The notes: generated by a model from the letters alone, not told the origin. 13,653 bases of DNA from Streptomyces lydicus (GCF_000717345.1 NZ_JNZA01000072.1:1-13653), one strand, 5' to 3'. Shown: positions 6,910 to 13,644, counted from the stretch's first letter. Numbers and translations: made by a program.

Positions 6910-6922
6910 TTATCCACAGGCT
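6910..6922 (+). promoter_or_regulatory. Candidate shared upstream element, copy 2 (TTATCCACAGGCT; DnaA-box-like)
   Basis: TTATCCACA (6910-6918) is a perfect match to the E. coli DnaA box consensus; Streptomyces prefers TTGTCCACA. The 13-mer repeats the element at 2217 with one change and abuts the TTGACA -35 of paaA. It lies 31 bases before the operator, against 20 at the paaN promoter, a difference of one helical turn. Confidence 0.4.
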
Positions 6923-6950
6923 TGACACCCGCGGTCCGCCCACTCACCAT
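6922..6950 (+). promoter_or_regulatory. Candidate paaA promoter
   Basis: A perfect -35 TTGACA (6922-6927) is followed 17 bases later by CACCAT (6945-6950), a fair -10. The predicted start of transcription would fall inside the palindrome at 6954-6967, an arrangement suited to repression. Confidence 0.55.
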
Positions 6951-6952
6951 TG

Positions 6953-6970
6953 AACCGAACGATCGGTCGG
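6953..6970 (+). promoter_or_regulatory. Probable PaaR operator 2 (paaABCDE promoter)
   Basis: AACCGAACGATCGGTCGG contains the palindrome ACCGAACGATCGGT (6954-6967), matching ACCG-nn-CG-nn-CGGT. It is the exact reverse complement of 2247-2264, so the paaH and paaA transcripts meet it in the same orientation. It lies 22 bases before the paaA start and just after its candidate -10. Confidence 0.87.
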
Positions 6971-6991
6971 TCGGGAGCGAGGGGGCACCAC

Positions 6992-7942
6992 ATGACGACG
7001 ATCGCGCCGGAGGAGACGGCCCACGAGGCCGTGTTCGACGCCACCGTTGCCGCGGACGAGCGCATCGAGCCGCGGGACTGGATGCCGGACGCCTACCGCT
7101 CGACGCTCGTACGCCAGATAGCGCAGCACGCACACTCCGAGATCATCGGCATGCAGCCGGAGGGCAACTGGATCACCCGCGCGCCGTCACTGCGCCGCAA
7201 GGCGATCCTGCTGGCGAAGGTCCAGGACGAGGCCGGCCACGGCCTGTATCTCTACAGCGCCGCCGAGACCCTGGGCACGAGCCGCGACGAGCTGCTCGAC
7301 AAGCTCCACTCCGGCCGCCAGAAGTACTCCTCGATCTTCAACTACCCCACGCTGACCTGGGCCGACGTCGGCGCCGTCGGATGGCTGGTGGACGGCGCGG
7401 CGATCACGAACCAGGTCCCGCTGTGCCGCTGCTCCTACGGCCCCTACGCCCGCGCGATGGTCCGCATCTGCAAGGAGGAGTCCTTCCACCAGCGGCAGGG
7501 CTACGAACTCCTGCTGCACCTCAGCCGTGGCACCGAAGCCCAGCACGCCATGGCGCAGGACGCGGTGAACCGCTGGTGGTGGCCGTCCCTCATGATGTTC
7601 GGCCCGCCGGACGACGAGTCGTCGCACTCCGCCCAGTCCATGGCCTGGAAGATCAAGCGGCACTCCAACGACGAGCTGCGCCAGCGCTTCGTGGACATCT
7701 GCGTCCCCCAGGCCGAAGCCCTCGGCCTCACGCTCCCCGACCCCGACCTGACGTGGAACGAGGAACGGGGCCACTGGGACTTCGGCCCGATCGACTGGAC
7801 CGAGTTCCGCGAGGTCCTCAAGGGCAACGGCCCCTGCAACGACCAGCGGATCAGCCAACGCCGACGGGCACACGAGGAAGGCGCCTGGGTGCGCGAGGCA
7901 GCCGCCGCACACGCGGCCAAGCACGGGAAGGCCGTCCGATGA
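6992..7942 (+). CDS. paaA: Phenylacetyl-CoA 1,2-epoxidase catalytic subunit PaaA
   Basis: 316 residues, a ferritin-like diiron protein. Carboxylate and histidine ligands are recognisable at Glu50 (SEIIGM), Glu80 and His83 in QDEAGH, and Glu163 and His166 in EESFH, the two ExxH pairs of bacterial multicomponent monooxygenase-type diiron sites. PaaA uses O2 and electrons from PaaE to convert phenylacetyl-CoA to its ring 1,2-epoxide, acting in the cytoplasm in complex with PaaB and PaaC. The start ATG at 6992 has GAGGGGG six bases upstream; the frame is open to about 6950 but that part overlaps the operator. The stop overlaps the paaB start as ATGA. It is the first gene of the paaABCDE operon. 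Confidence 0.97.
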   Translation: MTTIAPEETAHEAVFDATVAADERIEPRDWMPDAYRSTLVRQIAQHAHSEIIGMQPEGNWITRAPSLRRKAILLAKVQDEAGHGLYLYSAAETLGTSRDELLDKLHSGRQKYSSIFNYPTLTWADVGAVGWLVDGAAITNQVPLCRCSYGPYARAMVRICKEESFHQRQGYELLLHLSRGTEAQHAMAQDAVNRWWWPSLMMFGPPDDESSHSAQSMAWKIKRHSNDELRQRFVDICVPQAEALGLTLPDPDLTWNEERGHWDFGPIDWTEFREVLKGNGPCNDQRISQRRRAHEEGAWVREAAAAHAAKHGKAVR

Positions 7943-8277
7943 CGACACCACGCCCCACCGAAGGCACCGCGACCGCCGGGGAAACGACCACCCGGCCCAC
8001 GGACTGGCCGCTGTGGGAGGTCTTCGTGCGCAGCCGTCGCGGCCTGTCGCACACCCACGCCGGCAGCCTCCACGCACCGGACGCCGAGATGGCGCTGCGC
8101 AACGCCCGCGATCTCTACACCCGCCGCTCGGAGGGCGTCTCGATATGGGTGGTGCCCTCCACCCAGGTCACCGCCTCCTCACCGGACGAGAAGGACTCCT
8201 TCTTCGAGCCGGCCGGCGACAAGCCCTACCGTCACCCGACCTTCTACGAGATCCCGGACGGGGTGCATCACCTTTGA
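7939..8277 (+). CDS. paaB: Phenylacetyl-CoA 1,2-epoxidase subunit PaaB
   Basis: 112 residues, slightly longer than E. coli PaaB because of a Thr-rich N-terminal extension of about 20 residues. The core shows [20 protein letters not shown], followed by a [10 protein letters not shown] helix and [11 protein letters not shown], which are characteristic of PaaB. It is a small subunit that holds the PaaAC heterodimers together in the epoxidase and has no catalytic residues of its own. The ATG at 7939 overlaps the paaA stop (ATGA) and has GGGAAGG seven bases upstream. Its own stop overlaps the TTG start of paaC. Confidence 0.95.
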   Translation: MTTPRPTEGTATAGETTTRPTDWPLWEVFVRSRRGLSHTHAGSLHAPDAEMALRNARDLYTRRSEGVSIWVVPSTQVTASSPDEKDSFFEPAGDKPYRHPTFYEIPDGVHHL

Positions 8278-8993
8278 TCAACGTCACGGCCACCCCGGCC
8301 CTGCCCCTCGGGGACGACGCCCTGATCCTCTCCCACCGCCTGGGCGAGTGGGCCGGGCACGCCCCGGTCCTGGAGGAGGAGGTCGCGCTGGCCAACATCG
8401 CGCTGGACCTGCTCGGCCAGGCCCGGGTCCTGCTGTCCCTGGCCGGCGACGAGGACGAACTGGCGTACCTCCGCGAGGAGCGGCAGTTCCGCAATCTCCA
8501 GCTGGTCGAGCAGCCCAACGGCGACTTCGCCCACACCATCGCCCGGCAGCTCTACTTCTCCACCTACCAAGAGCTGCTGTTCGAGCACCTCGCCGCCGGT
8601 GAGAGCGAGTTGGCACCGCTGGCCGGGAAGGCCGTCAAGGAGGTCGCCTACCACCGCGACCACGCCGAGCAGTGGACGATACGGCTGGGCGACGGCACCG
8701 ACGAGAGCCACACCCGCATGCAGCGCGCCCTGGACACCCTCTGGGGCTTCACCGGCGAGATGTTCGAGCCGGTCGACGGCCTGGAAGCGGTGTCCTGGGC
8801 AACCCTCCACGACGCCTGGACGACCCGCGTCACCGCCATCCTGGGCCAGGCCACGCTCACCATCCCGGAAGGCCCCCAGCGCGGGGCCTGGACAGCGGGC
8901 GCGGGCCGCCAGGGCATCCACACCGAACCGTTCGGACGGCTGCTCGCCGAGATGCAGCACCTCCACCGCAGCCACCCGGGAGCGACATGGTGA
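8274..8993 (+). CDS. paaC: Phenylacetyl-CoA 1,2-epoxidase structural subunit PaaC
   Basis: 239 residues, with PaaC hallmarks such as LILSHRLGEWAGHAP near the N-terminus, EEEVALANIALDLLGQAR, and KEVAYHRDHAEQW. PaaC is a ferritin-fold paralogue of PaaA that forms the heterodimer but is not thought to perform the oxygenation. The only start that keeps the family N-terminus is TTG at 8274 (LINVTATP), which overlaps the paaB TGA as TTGA; GGACGGGG lies about ten bases upstream. No ATG or GTG is suitably placed in this frame. The unusual start may lower PaaC output unless translation is coupled to paaB. Confidence 0.94.
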   Translation: MINVTATPALPLGDDALILSHRLGEWAGHAPVLEEEVALANIALDLLGQARVLLSLAGDEDELAYLREERQFRNLQLVEQPNGDFAHTIARQLYFSTYQELLFEHLAAGESELAPLAGKAVKEVAYHRDHAEQWTIRLGDGTDESHTRMQRALDTLWGFTGEMFEPVDGLEAVSWATLHDAWTTRVTAILGQATLTIPEGPQRGAWTAGAGRQGIHTEPFGRLLAEMQHLHRSHPGATW

Positions 8994-9484
8994 CCACCAC
9001 CGCCCTCGAAGCGGAACTGCTGGCGCTCGCCGGCTCCGTTCCCGACCCCGAGCTGCCCGTTCTCACCCTCGCGGAGCTCGGCGTGGTGCGCGAGGTGCGG
9101 ATGACTGCGCCGCACCGCGTCGAGGTCGACCTGACGCCGACGTACACCGGCTGCCCCGCCATCGAGGCGATGTCCGCCGACATAGAGCGCGTGCTGCACG
9201 ACCACGGCATCCCGGAGGTCGAGGTCCGTACGGTCCTCAGCCCCCCGTGGAGCACCGACGCGATCACCGCCGAAGGCCGCCGCAAGCTCGCCGAATTCGG
9301 GATCGCGCCCCCGCGCCCCACCGGGCCGGCCGGCGGACCGGTCACCGTCGACCTCACCATCCGCTGCCCGCACTGCGGATCGACCGACACCACCCTGCTC
9401 AGCCGGTTCTCCTCCACGGCCTGCAAGGCACTTCGCCGCTGCGAGTCCTGCCGCGAACCCTTCGACCACTTCAAGGAGTTGTGA
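8987..9484 (+). CDS. paaD: PaaD, MIP18/DUF59-family protein for epoxidase maturation
   Basis: 165 residues. An N-terminal MIP18 (DUF59) domain covers about 8-90, with PDPELPVLTLAELGVV and YTGCPAIEAM (Cys56). A C-terminal zinc-ribbon-like part has four paired cysteines: Cys127 and Cys130 (CPHC), Cys146, and Cys152/Cys155 (CESC). PaaD is needed for an active epoxidase in vivo and is thought to help assemble an iron or iron-sulfur centre, probably the 2Fe-2S cluster of PaaE; that role is family knowledge. The ATG at 8987 overlaps paaC by seven bases. GTG at 8990 would give a GTGA overlap and better spacing from GGGAG at 8978, so the start is uncertain by one codon. The stop shares a base with the paaE start (TGATG). 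Confidence 0.94.
   Translation: MVTTTALEAELLALAGSVPDPELPVLTLAELGVVREVRMTAPHRVEVDLTPTYTGCPAIEAMSADIERVLHDHGIPEVEVRTVLSPPWSTDAITAEGRRKLAEFGIAPPRPTGPAGGPVTVDLTIRCPHCGSTDTTLLSRFSSTACKALRRCESCREPFDHFKEL
9473..9478 (+). promoter_or_regulatory. Ribosome binding site of paaE
   Basis: AAGGAG lies five bases before the ATG at 9484, inside the last codons of paaD. It supports that ATG over the adjoining in-frame GTG at 9481. Confidence 0.7.
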
Positions 9485-10533
9485 TGTTCCACCCGCTCCA
9501 GGTGCGGGAGATCGAGCGGCTCACGGACGATGCGGTGGCCGTCACCTTCGCGGTCCCGCACGAGCTGCGCGAAACCTTCCGGCACACCCCCGGGCAGCAC
9601 ATCGCACTGCGCAGAACGGTCGACGGCCAGGAGATCCGCCGTACGTACTCCATCTGCACCCCGGCCACCGACGAGCCCGTGCTGCGTGTGGGCATCCGCC
9701 TGGTCGAGGACGGCGCCTTCTCGACGTACGCGCTCAAGGAACTGGCTGTCGGCGACACGGTGGAGGTGATGGCACCGGCCGGCCGCTTCACCCTCGCGCC
9801 GCGCCCCGGCCACTTCGTCGGAATCGTCGGCGGCAGCGGCATCACCCCCGTACTGTCCATCGCCGCCACCCTGCTCGCCCAGCAGCCGGACGCCCGCTTC
9901 TGCCTCATCCGCAGCGACCGCACGGCGGCCTCGACGATGTTCCTGGAGGAGGTGGCCGACCTCAAGGACCGCTTCCCCGACCGCTTCCAGCTCATCCACA
10001 CCCTCTCCCGCGAGGAGCAGCAAGCCGGCCTGCCCTCCGGCCGACTGGACGAGCCCCGGCTCCGCTCGCTCCTGCCGGCCCTACTGAAGATCGACTCCGT
10101 CGACGGCTGGTACCTCTGCGGCCCCTACGGGCTGGTCCAGGGCGCCGAGCGCGCGCTGCGCGCCCTGGAGGTGCCCCGCCACCGCATCCACGAAGAGATC
10201 TTCCACATAGACAACGGGGCGGGCGGCGCGAGCGTCCCGGCTGCCGCCACCCCCGCACACAGCACGGTGACCGCCACCCTCGACGGCCGCTCCGGCACCT
10301 GGCCGGTCCACAACGGCGAGGCCCTGCTCGATGCGGTGCTCCGCAACCGCGCGGACGCCCCGTACGCCTGCAAGGGCGGGGTCTGCGGCACCTGCCGCGC
10401 CTTCCTGGTCTCCGGCGAGGTCCGCATGGACCGGAACTTCGCCCTGGAGTCCGACGAGGTCGACGCCGGTTACGTCCTGGCCTGCCAGTCCCACCCGGCT
10501 ACGGAGAAGGTCGAGCTGGACTTCGACCGTTAG
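9484..10533 (+). CDS. paaE: Phenylacetyl-CoA 1,2-epoxidase reductase PaaE
   Basis: 349 residues, a three-domain oxidoreductase. The ferredoxin-NADP reductase-like FAD domain has RRTYSI, the nucleotide domain has GGSGITP and WYLCGPYGLV, and a C-terminal plant-type 2Fe-2S ferredoxin domain shows Cys296, Cys301, Cys304 and Cys334 (CKGGVCGTC, then ACQSHP). PaaE passes electrons from NADPH through FAD and the cluster to the PaaA diiron site. The order FAD-NAD-2Fe-2S is that of known PaaE proteins. It is the last gene of the overlapping paaABCDE set. A 277-base gap with a weak hairpin separates it from the acyl-CoA dehydrogenase, which has its own candidate promoter. Confidence 0.96.
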   Translation: MFHPLQVREIERLTDDAVAVTFAVPHELRETFRHTPGQHIALRRTVDGQEIRRTYSICTPATDEPVLRVGIRLVEDGAFSTYALKELAVGDTVEVMAPAGRFTLAPRPGHFVGIVGGSGITPVLSIAATLLAQQPDARFCLIRSDRTAASTMFLEEVADLKDRFPDRFQLIHTLSREEQQAGLPSGRLDEPRLRSLLPALLKIDSVDGWYLCGPYGLVQGAERALRALEVPRHRIHEEIFHIDNGAGGASVPAAATPAHSTVTATLDGRSGTWPVHNGEALLDAVLRNRADAPYACKGGVCGTCRAFLVSGEVRMDRNFALESDEVDAGYVLACQSHPATEKVELDFDR

Positions 10534-10548
10534 CGGGCGGGAAGTGGA

Positions 10549-10578
10549 GGGCCGGCTGGCGGCTGCTGAGACCGGCCT
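10549..10578 (+). terminator. Weak candidate terminator after paaE
   Basis: GGCCGG (10550-10555) can pair with CCGGCC (10572-10577), extended by one G-U pair, across a 16-base loop that begins 16 bases after the paaE stop. There is no T-tract, and such pairings are common by chance in this GC range. Confidence 0.3.
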
Positions 10579-10591
10579 GGCGCCCGGAAGG

Positions 10592-10619
10592 CCGGCAGGT
10601 CGGCAGGTCGGCAAGTCGG
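10592..10619 (+). repeat. Short 8-bp tandem repeat
   Basis: Three near-identical copies of TCGGCAGG (first copy CCGGCAGG, third TCGGCAAG) run in tandem, followed by TCGGGTCGG. They lie in the gap between paaE and the acyl-CoA dehydrogenase. The rest of 10534-10760 holds no gene that I can support. Confidence 0.6.
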
Positions 10620-10767
10620 GTCGGCCGCCGCCCCTCACTTCCCCCCGCACCCCGTACGCCGTTGCGCCCTTGCGCCTACCGCAGCCACCTCGCCCCCGGC
10701 CCCGCGGGCTCTCTCCGTCACCTTTCACCACCGCCGCCATTCCCAATTCCTGCAACCTGTTCTACCT

Positions 10768-10780
10768 TGACGCATCGTCA
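10768..10780. promoter_or_regulatory. Candidate operator palindrome TGACG-CAT-CGTCA
   Basis: A perfect five-base inverted repeat with a three-base spacer lies 30 bases before the acyl-CoA dehydrogenase start. TACCTT (10763-10768), a possible -10, touches its left edge, so bound protein would block initiation. The sequence is unrelated to the ACCG-CG-CGGT operators, which suggests a different regulator, plausibly a TetR-family one. Confidence 0.6.
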
Positions 10781-10796
10781 GATGAAGGCGCCGCGC

Positions 10797-10803
10797 GGGA
10801 GGA
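10797..10803 (+). promoter_or_regulatory. Ribosome binding site of the acyl-CoA dehydrogenase
   Basis: GGGAGGA, seven bases before GTG at 10811. It fixes the start even though the frame is open from 10331. Confidence 0.75.
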
Positions 10804-10810
10804 CAGACCA

Positions 10811-11944
10811 GTGGACTTCACCTTCACCGAGGAGCAGCAGGCCGCCGTCGAAGCGGCAAGGGCCGTCTTCTCGGGGGTCGTTCCGGACAGCGTGCCCAGC
10901 CCCGCACTCACCCCAGGGGCGGTCGCCGAGGACTTCGACCGCGCCCTGTGGCACAAGCTCGCCGACACCGATCTGCTGAGCCTCCTCATCGCGCCCGAGC
11001 ACGGCGGCGCGGGCCTGGACCCGATCGCGCTCTGCCTCGTACTGCGCGAATCGGCCAAGGTGCTGGCGCGCGTACCGCTGCTGGAGTCCGGCGCCGCCGC
11101 GCTCACCATCCAGCAGTACGCGACCGAGGCGCTGCGAGCGGAGGTGCTGCCCGGCATCGCCGGCGGGGAGCTCGTCGTCACCGTCGCCGCGACCGGCCGC
11201 ACCGGCCACGAACCGGCCGAACGCGCCGTGGCAGCCCACCGGGACGGCAGCGACTGGCTCCTCACCGGCACCCAGACCGCCGTCCCCTGGGCCGCGACGG
11301 CGGACCGGATCCTGCTGCCCGCCCACGCCACGGACGGCCACGCCGTAGTCGCCCTCGTCCCGCGCACGCACCCCGGCGTCACGCTCGACGACCAGGTCTC
11401 CACCAGCGGCGAACGACTCGCCGAGGTCCGACTGGACGGCGTACGGCTCAGCAGCCGCGAGGTGATCGCCGACCCTGCCGCCTGGGAGTCGCTGCGCAAC
11501 GTTCTGACCACCGGCACCTGCGCGCTCGCCCTCGGTCTCGGCGAACGCGTACTGGCGCTGACCAGCGACTACACCAGCAAACGCGAACAGTTCGGATTCC
11601 CGGTGGCCACCTTCCAGGCCGTCGCCGTCCAGGCCGCCGACCGCTTCATCGACCTACGCGCCATGGAGGCCACGCTCTGGCAGGCCGCCTGGCGCATCAC
11701 CACCGACACCCCCGGCCCGCTACCGCCCGCCGGAGACATCGCGGTCGCCAAGATCTGGGCCTCCGAGGGCGTACGCCGCGTCGTCCAGACCGCGCAGCAT
11801 CTGCACGGCGGCTTCGGCGCCGACACGGACTACGTCCTGCACCGCTACCACGCCTGGGCCAAACAGCTCGAACTCTCACTGGGCCCGGCCGCCGCCCACG
11901 AGGAAGCGCTCGGCGACCTGTTGGCCGCCCACCCGCTGGGGTGA
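10811..11944 (+). CDS. Acyl-CoA dehydrogenase, FadE-like
   Basis: 377 residues read from GTG. The N-terminus MDFTFTEEQQAAV is typical of acyl-CoA dehydrogenases. The flavin-region signature YTSKREQFGFPVATFQAV covers 254-271, and a C-terminal AQHLHGGFGADTDYVLHRYH segment (328-347) is followed by WAKQLELSLG. This C-terminal pattern resembles actinobacterial FadE-type subunits known from steroid catabolism, several of which work as alpha2beta2 pairs encoded side by side. No partner subunit adjoins it here. The reaction is flavin-dependent alpha,beta-dehydrogenation of an acyl-CoA; the substrate is unknown. Its own palindrome and strong ribosome binding site suggest expression independent of paaABCDE. 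It could still serve phenylacetate or phenylalkanoate breakdown, but nothing in the sequence proves it. Confidence 0.88.
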   Translation: MDFTFTEEQQAAVEAARAVFSGVVPDSVPSPALTPGAVAEDFDRALWHKLADTDLLSLLIAPEHGGAGLDPIALCLVLRESAKVLARVPLLESGAAALTIQQYATEALRAEVLPGIAGGELVVTVAATGRTGHEPAERAVAAHRDGSDWLLTGTQTAVPWAATADRILLPAHATDGHAVVALVPRTHPGVTLDDQVSTSGERLAEVRLDGVRLSSREVIADPAAWESLRNVLTTGTCALALGLGERVLALTSDYTSKREQFGFPVATFQAVAVQAADRFIDLRAMEATLWQAAWRITTDTPGPLPPAGDIAVAKIWASEGVRRVVQTAQHLHGGFGADTDYVLHRYHAWAKQLELSLGPAAAHEEALGDLLAAHPLG

Positions 11945-12037
11945 GCGGGGCGCTTGCGGTGTGGAGGGGCAGCACTACGGGCGCGGAGTGCGACTGAATG
12001 ACTCAGTGACGTGCCCATGCCCATGTCCATGGCTGGT

Positions 12038-12139
12038 GGCCCGTGGGCTGCGGCAGTCGGTCCGGATCAGCAAGTTCAGCAGACCAAGAGTTCTCACCCG
12101 ATGCCCGGCCCGTGATCCCAGGGCCAGGCCCGTGAGCCC
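12038..12139 (+). repeat. Direct repeats in the acyl-CoA dehydrogenase/rhodanese gap
   Basis: GGCCCGTG occurs at 12038, 12107 and 12127. The last two copies extend to GGCCCGTGAnCCC, 20 bases apart. Nearby, 12013-12030 holds three near-copies of a CCCAT-type hexamer. The 204-base gap (11945-12148) contains no gene that I can support. Confidence 0.4.
12107..12125. terminator. Weak candidate terminator between convergent genes
   Basis: GGCCC (12107-12111) can pair with GGGCC (12121-12125) over a nine-base loop, in the gap where a bidirectional terminator is expected. The stem is short, so the call is tentative. Confidence 0.25.
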
Positions 12140-12148
12140 GGCGCCCGG

Positions 12149-12493
12149 CTAGACGACCGTCCCGGAGCCGCCCTTGCCATCCGTAACCGGGCGGCCGGCG
12201 GCCTCCCATGCCTGCATACCGCCCGCGACGTTCACCGCATCGATGCCCTGCTGGAGCAGATACTGCGCCACCTGCGCCGAACGCCCGCCGACCCGGCACA
12301 GCACATACACCTTGCCGCTCTCGGGCGCCGCGTCCGTCAACTCGCCGTAGCGAGCGACGAATTCGCTCATCGGAATGTGCAGCGCACCCTCGGCGTGCCC
12401 CGCCTCCCACTCGTCGTCCTCGCGCACGTCCAGAAGGAAGTCCTCGGACGAGAGCGCATCGACAGCGACGGTGGGTACAGAACCAAATTGCAT
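12149..12493 (-). CDS. Single-domain rhodanese-like sulfurtransferase
   Basis: 114 residues forming one rhodanese homology domain. DVREDDEWEAGHAEGALHIP (22-41) is the conserved structural segment. The active-site loop C-R-V-G-G-R-S has its nucleophile at Cys66, followed by GGMQAW near the C-terminus. Such GlpE-like domains move sulfane sulfur from thiosulfate or persulfides to acceptors such as cyanide, thioredoxin or biosynthetic proteins; the acceptor here is unknown. The ATG at 12493 is chosen because MQFGSVPTV begins the domain; GTG at 12499 is a two-codon-longer alternative. The gene begins 4-10 bases after the stop of the J-domain gene, so the two are probably one transcript. The ribosome binding site is poor, which also hints at coupling. 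Confidence 0.88.
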   Translation of the reverse strand: MQFGSVPTVAVDALSSEDFLLDVREDDEWEAGHAEGALHIPMSEFVARYGELTDAAPESGKVYVLCRVGGRSAQVAQYLLQQGIDAVNVAGGMQAWEAAGRPVTDGKGGSGTVV

Positions 12494-12503
12494 AGTCACG
12501 ACG

Positions 12504-13589
12504 CTACCCGACCAGCTGCTCGAGGTGAGCCTCGCGCTCGGCGACATCGGCGAGCAGCTTCTCGGCGATCTCGTCCAGCAGCGCGTCCGGGTCCTCCGGC
12601 GCCATCTTGATCATCGCGCCGATCGCGCTCTCCTCCAGCTCGGCGGCGACGGCGGCCAGCAGCTCCTTGCGCTGGGCCAGCCACTCCAGCCGGGCGTAGA
12701 GCTCCTCACTCTCGCTGAGTCGCTCCTCGACCGGCGCGGGACCGGCCTCCCATTCCTGCGCCAGCCTGCGCAGCGCCGCCTCGTCCCCCTGGCTGTACGC
12801 CCTGTTGACCCGTGCGATGAACTCGTCCCGCCGTGCCCGCTCGGCATCGTCCCGGGCGAGGTCGGGGTGGGCCTTGCGGACCAGCTCGCGGTACGCCTTG
12901 CGGGCCTCCTCACTGGGCCGCACCTTCTGCGGCGGCTGCACCGACTGCTCGGTCAGCATCGCCTGCGCCTCCGGGAAGATCCCCTCCGACCCCATCCAGC
13001 CGTGGAACAACTCCTCCACCTCCGGCATCGGCAGCACCGCTGCCCGCGCTTCCCGCGCCTTCCGGATGTCCTCGGGGTCGCCGGTCCGCGCCGCAATCGC
13101 CTCGGCGATCTGGGCATCCAGCTCGTCCAGCCGCGCGTACATGGGGCCGAGCCGCTGGTGGTGCAGCCGGGAGAAGTTCTCGACCTCGACCCGGAAGGTC
13201 TCCACCGCGATCTCGAACTCGATCAGCGCCTGCTCCGCGGCCCGTACCGCCTTCGCCAGCCGCCGGGTCCCCTCGTCCTGACGCGCGCCGTCCCCTGCAT
13301 CCCGCTGACCAGCGTCACCGTCACCGGCATCGGCATCGGGCTGACCGGCATCGGGCTGACCAGCGTCTACCTGGCCGTCGTCGCGGTGACCGGTGTCGCG
13401 GTGACCGCTGTCGGCTCCGCTCGCTGTGCCCTGCCCCCCACCGCGGGCGTCGGGTGCCTGCGTGCCGCCCTGGGCACCCGAGGTGCCCGGTACGTCCGCT
13501 CCGTGCTGGCCGTCCTGCGCGTTCTCCGCGTGCGAGTTCGTCACCCGGTCAGCGTACGGCCCATGCGGGCTGTGGCTCTCGGTCGCCAT
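12504..13589 (-). CDS. J-domain (DnaJ-like) protein with pentapeptide-repeat linker and coiled coils
   Basis: 361 residues from ATG at 13589 (MATESHSPHG); AGGAAA lies about ten bases upstream. GTG at 13544 (VTNSHAEN) is an alternative start. Residues 1-107 are polar and low-complexity, with five pentads of the form xGxxD at 61-85. Residues 108-165 are Glu/Arg/Ala-rich and likely coiled coil. A J-domain-like segment spans about 228-281, with the diagnostic HPD tripeptide at 241-243 in RKAHPDLARDD. A second helical, acidic region runs from 286 to the end. HPD stimulates Hsp70 (DnaK) ATPase activity, so this is probably a co-chaperone or a DnaK adaptor with unknown clients. It lacks the Gly/Phe and zinc-finger regions of true DnaJ. 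It probably forms an operon with the rhodanese gene. Confidence 0.8.
   Translation of the reverse strand: MATESHSPHGPYADRVTNSHAENAQDGQHGADVPGTSGAQGGTQAPDARGGGQGTASGADSGHRDTGHRDDGQVDAGQPDAGQPDADAGDGDAGQRDAGDGARQDEGTRRLAKAVRAAEQALIEFEIAVETFRVEVENFSRLHHQRLGPMYARLDELDAQIAEAIAARTGDPEDIRKAREARAAVLPMPEVEELFHGWMGSEGIFPEAQAMLTEQSVQPPQKVRPSEEARKAYRELVRKAHPDLARDDAERARRDEFIARVNRAYSQGDEAALRRLAQEWEAGPAPVEERLSESEELYARLEWLAQRKELLAAVAAELEESAIGAMIKMAPEDPDALLDEIAEKLLADVAEREAHLEQLVG
13335..13409 (-). repeat. Degenerate 15-bp tandem repeat inside the J-domain gene
   Basis: Five in-frame 15-bp units encode SGHRD, TGHRD, DGQVD, AGQPD and AGQPD. On the plus strand the copies at 13332-13346 and 13347-13361 are identical, and those at 13380-13394 and 13395-13409 differ at one base. 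This implies recent unit duplication in two places and probable length variation between strains. Confidence 0.8.
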
Positions 13590-13626
13590 GCGCCATCGCT
13601 TTCCTGCTTCCCCTCCCCCCCGGGGG

Positions 13627-13644
13627 CCCTCCCCCCACCCACCC
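13627..13644 (-). other. G-quadruplex-forming motif upstream of the J-domain gene
   Basis: The minus strand reads GGGTGGGTGGGGGGAGGG: four G-tracts of three or more, joined by single-base loops, the most stable kind of quadruplex pattern. It lies on the coding strand 38 bases before the J-domain start. A CCCCCGGGGG palindrome (13617-13626) separates it from the gene. The window ends nine bases beyond it. Confidence 0.6.

Noticed and set aside
6910..6918. Perfect DnaA box taken as a replication origin
   Set aside because: It is a single box with no cluster of boxes, AT-rich unwinding region, or dnaA/dnaN genes. It is kept only as a possible regulatory element.
6158..6943. N-terminal extension of the HTTM frame
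   Set aside because: The frame stays open upstream, but its residues are an Arg/Pro-rich shadow of the DUF5819 gene. The GTG at 6157 overlapping the DUF5819 stop is the natural start.
10331..10810. Upstream extension of the acyl-CoA dehydrogenase frame
   Set aside because: It would overlap paaE and cross the non-coding gap. The GTG at 10811 has a strong ribosome binding site and begins the family N-terminus.
11993..12007. Inverted repeat ACTGA-ATGAC-TCAGT after the acyl-CoA dehydrogenase
   Set aside because: Five-base arms with no promoter or start nearby to regulate, and too weak for a terminator.
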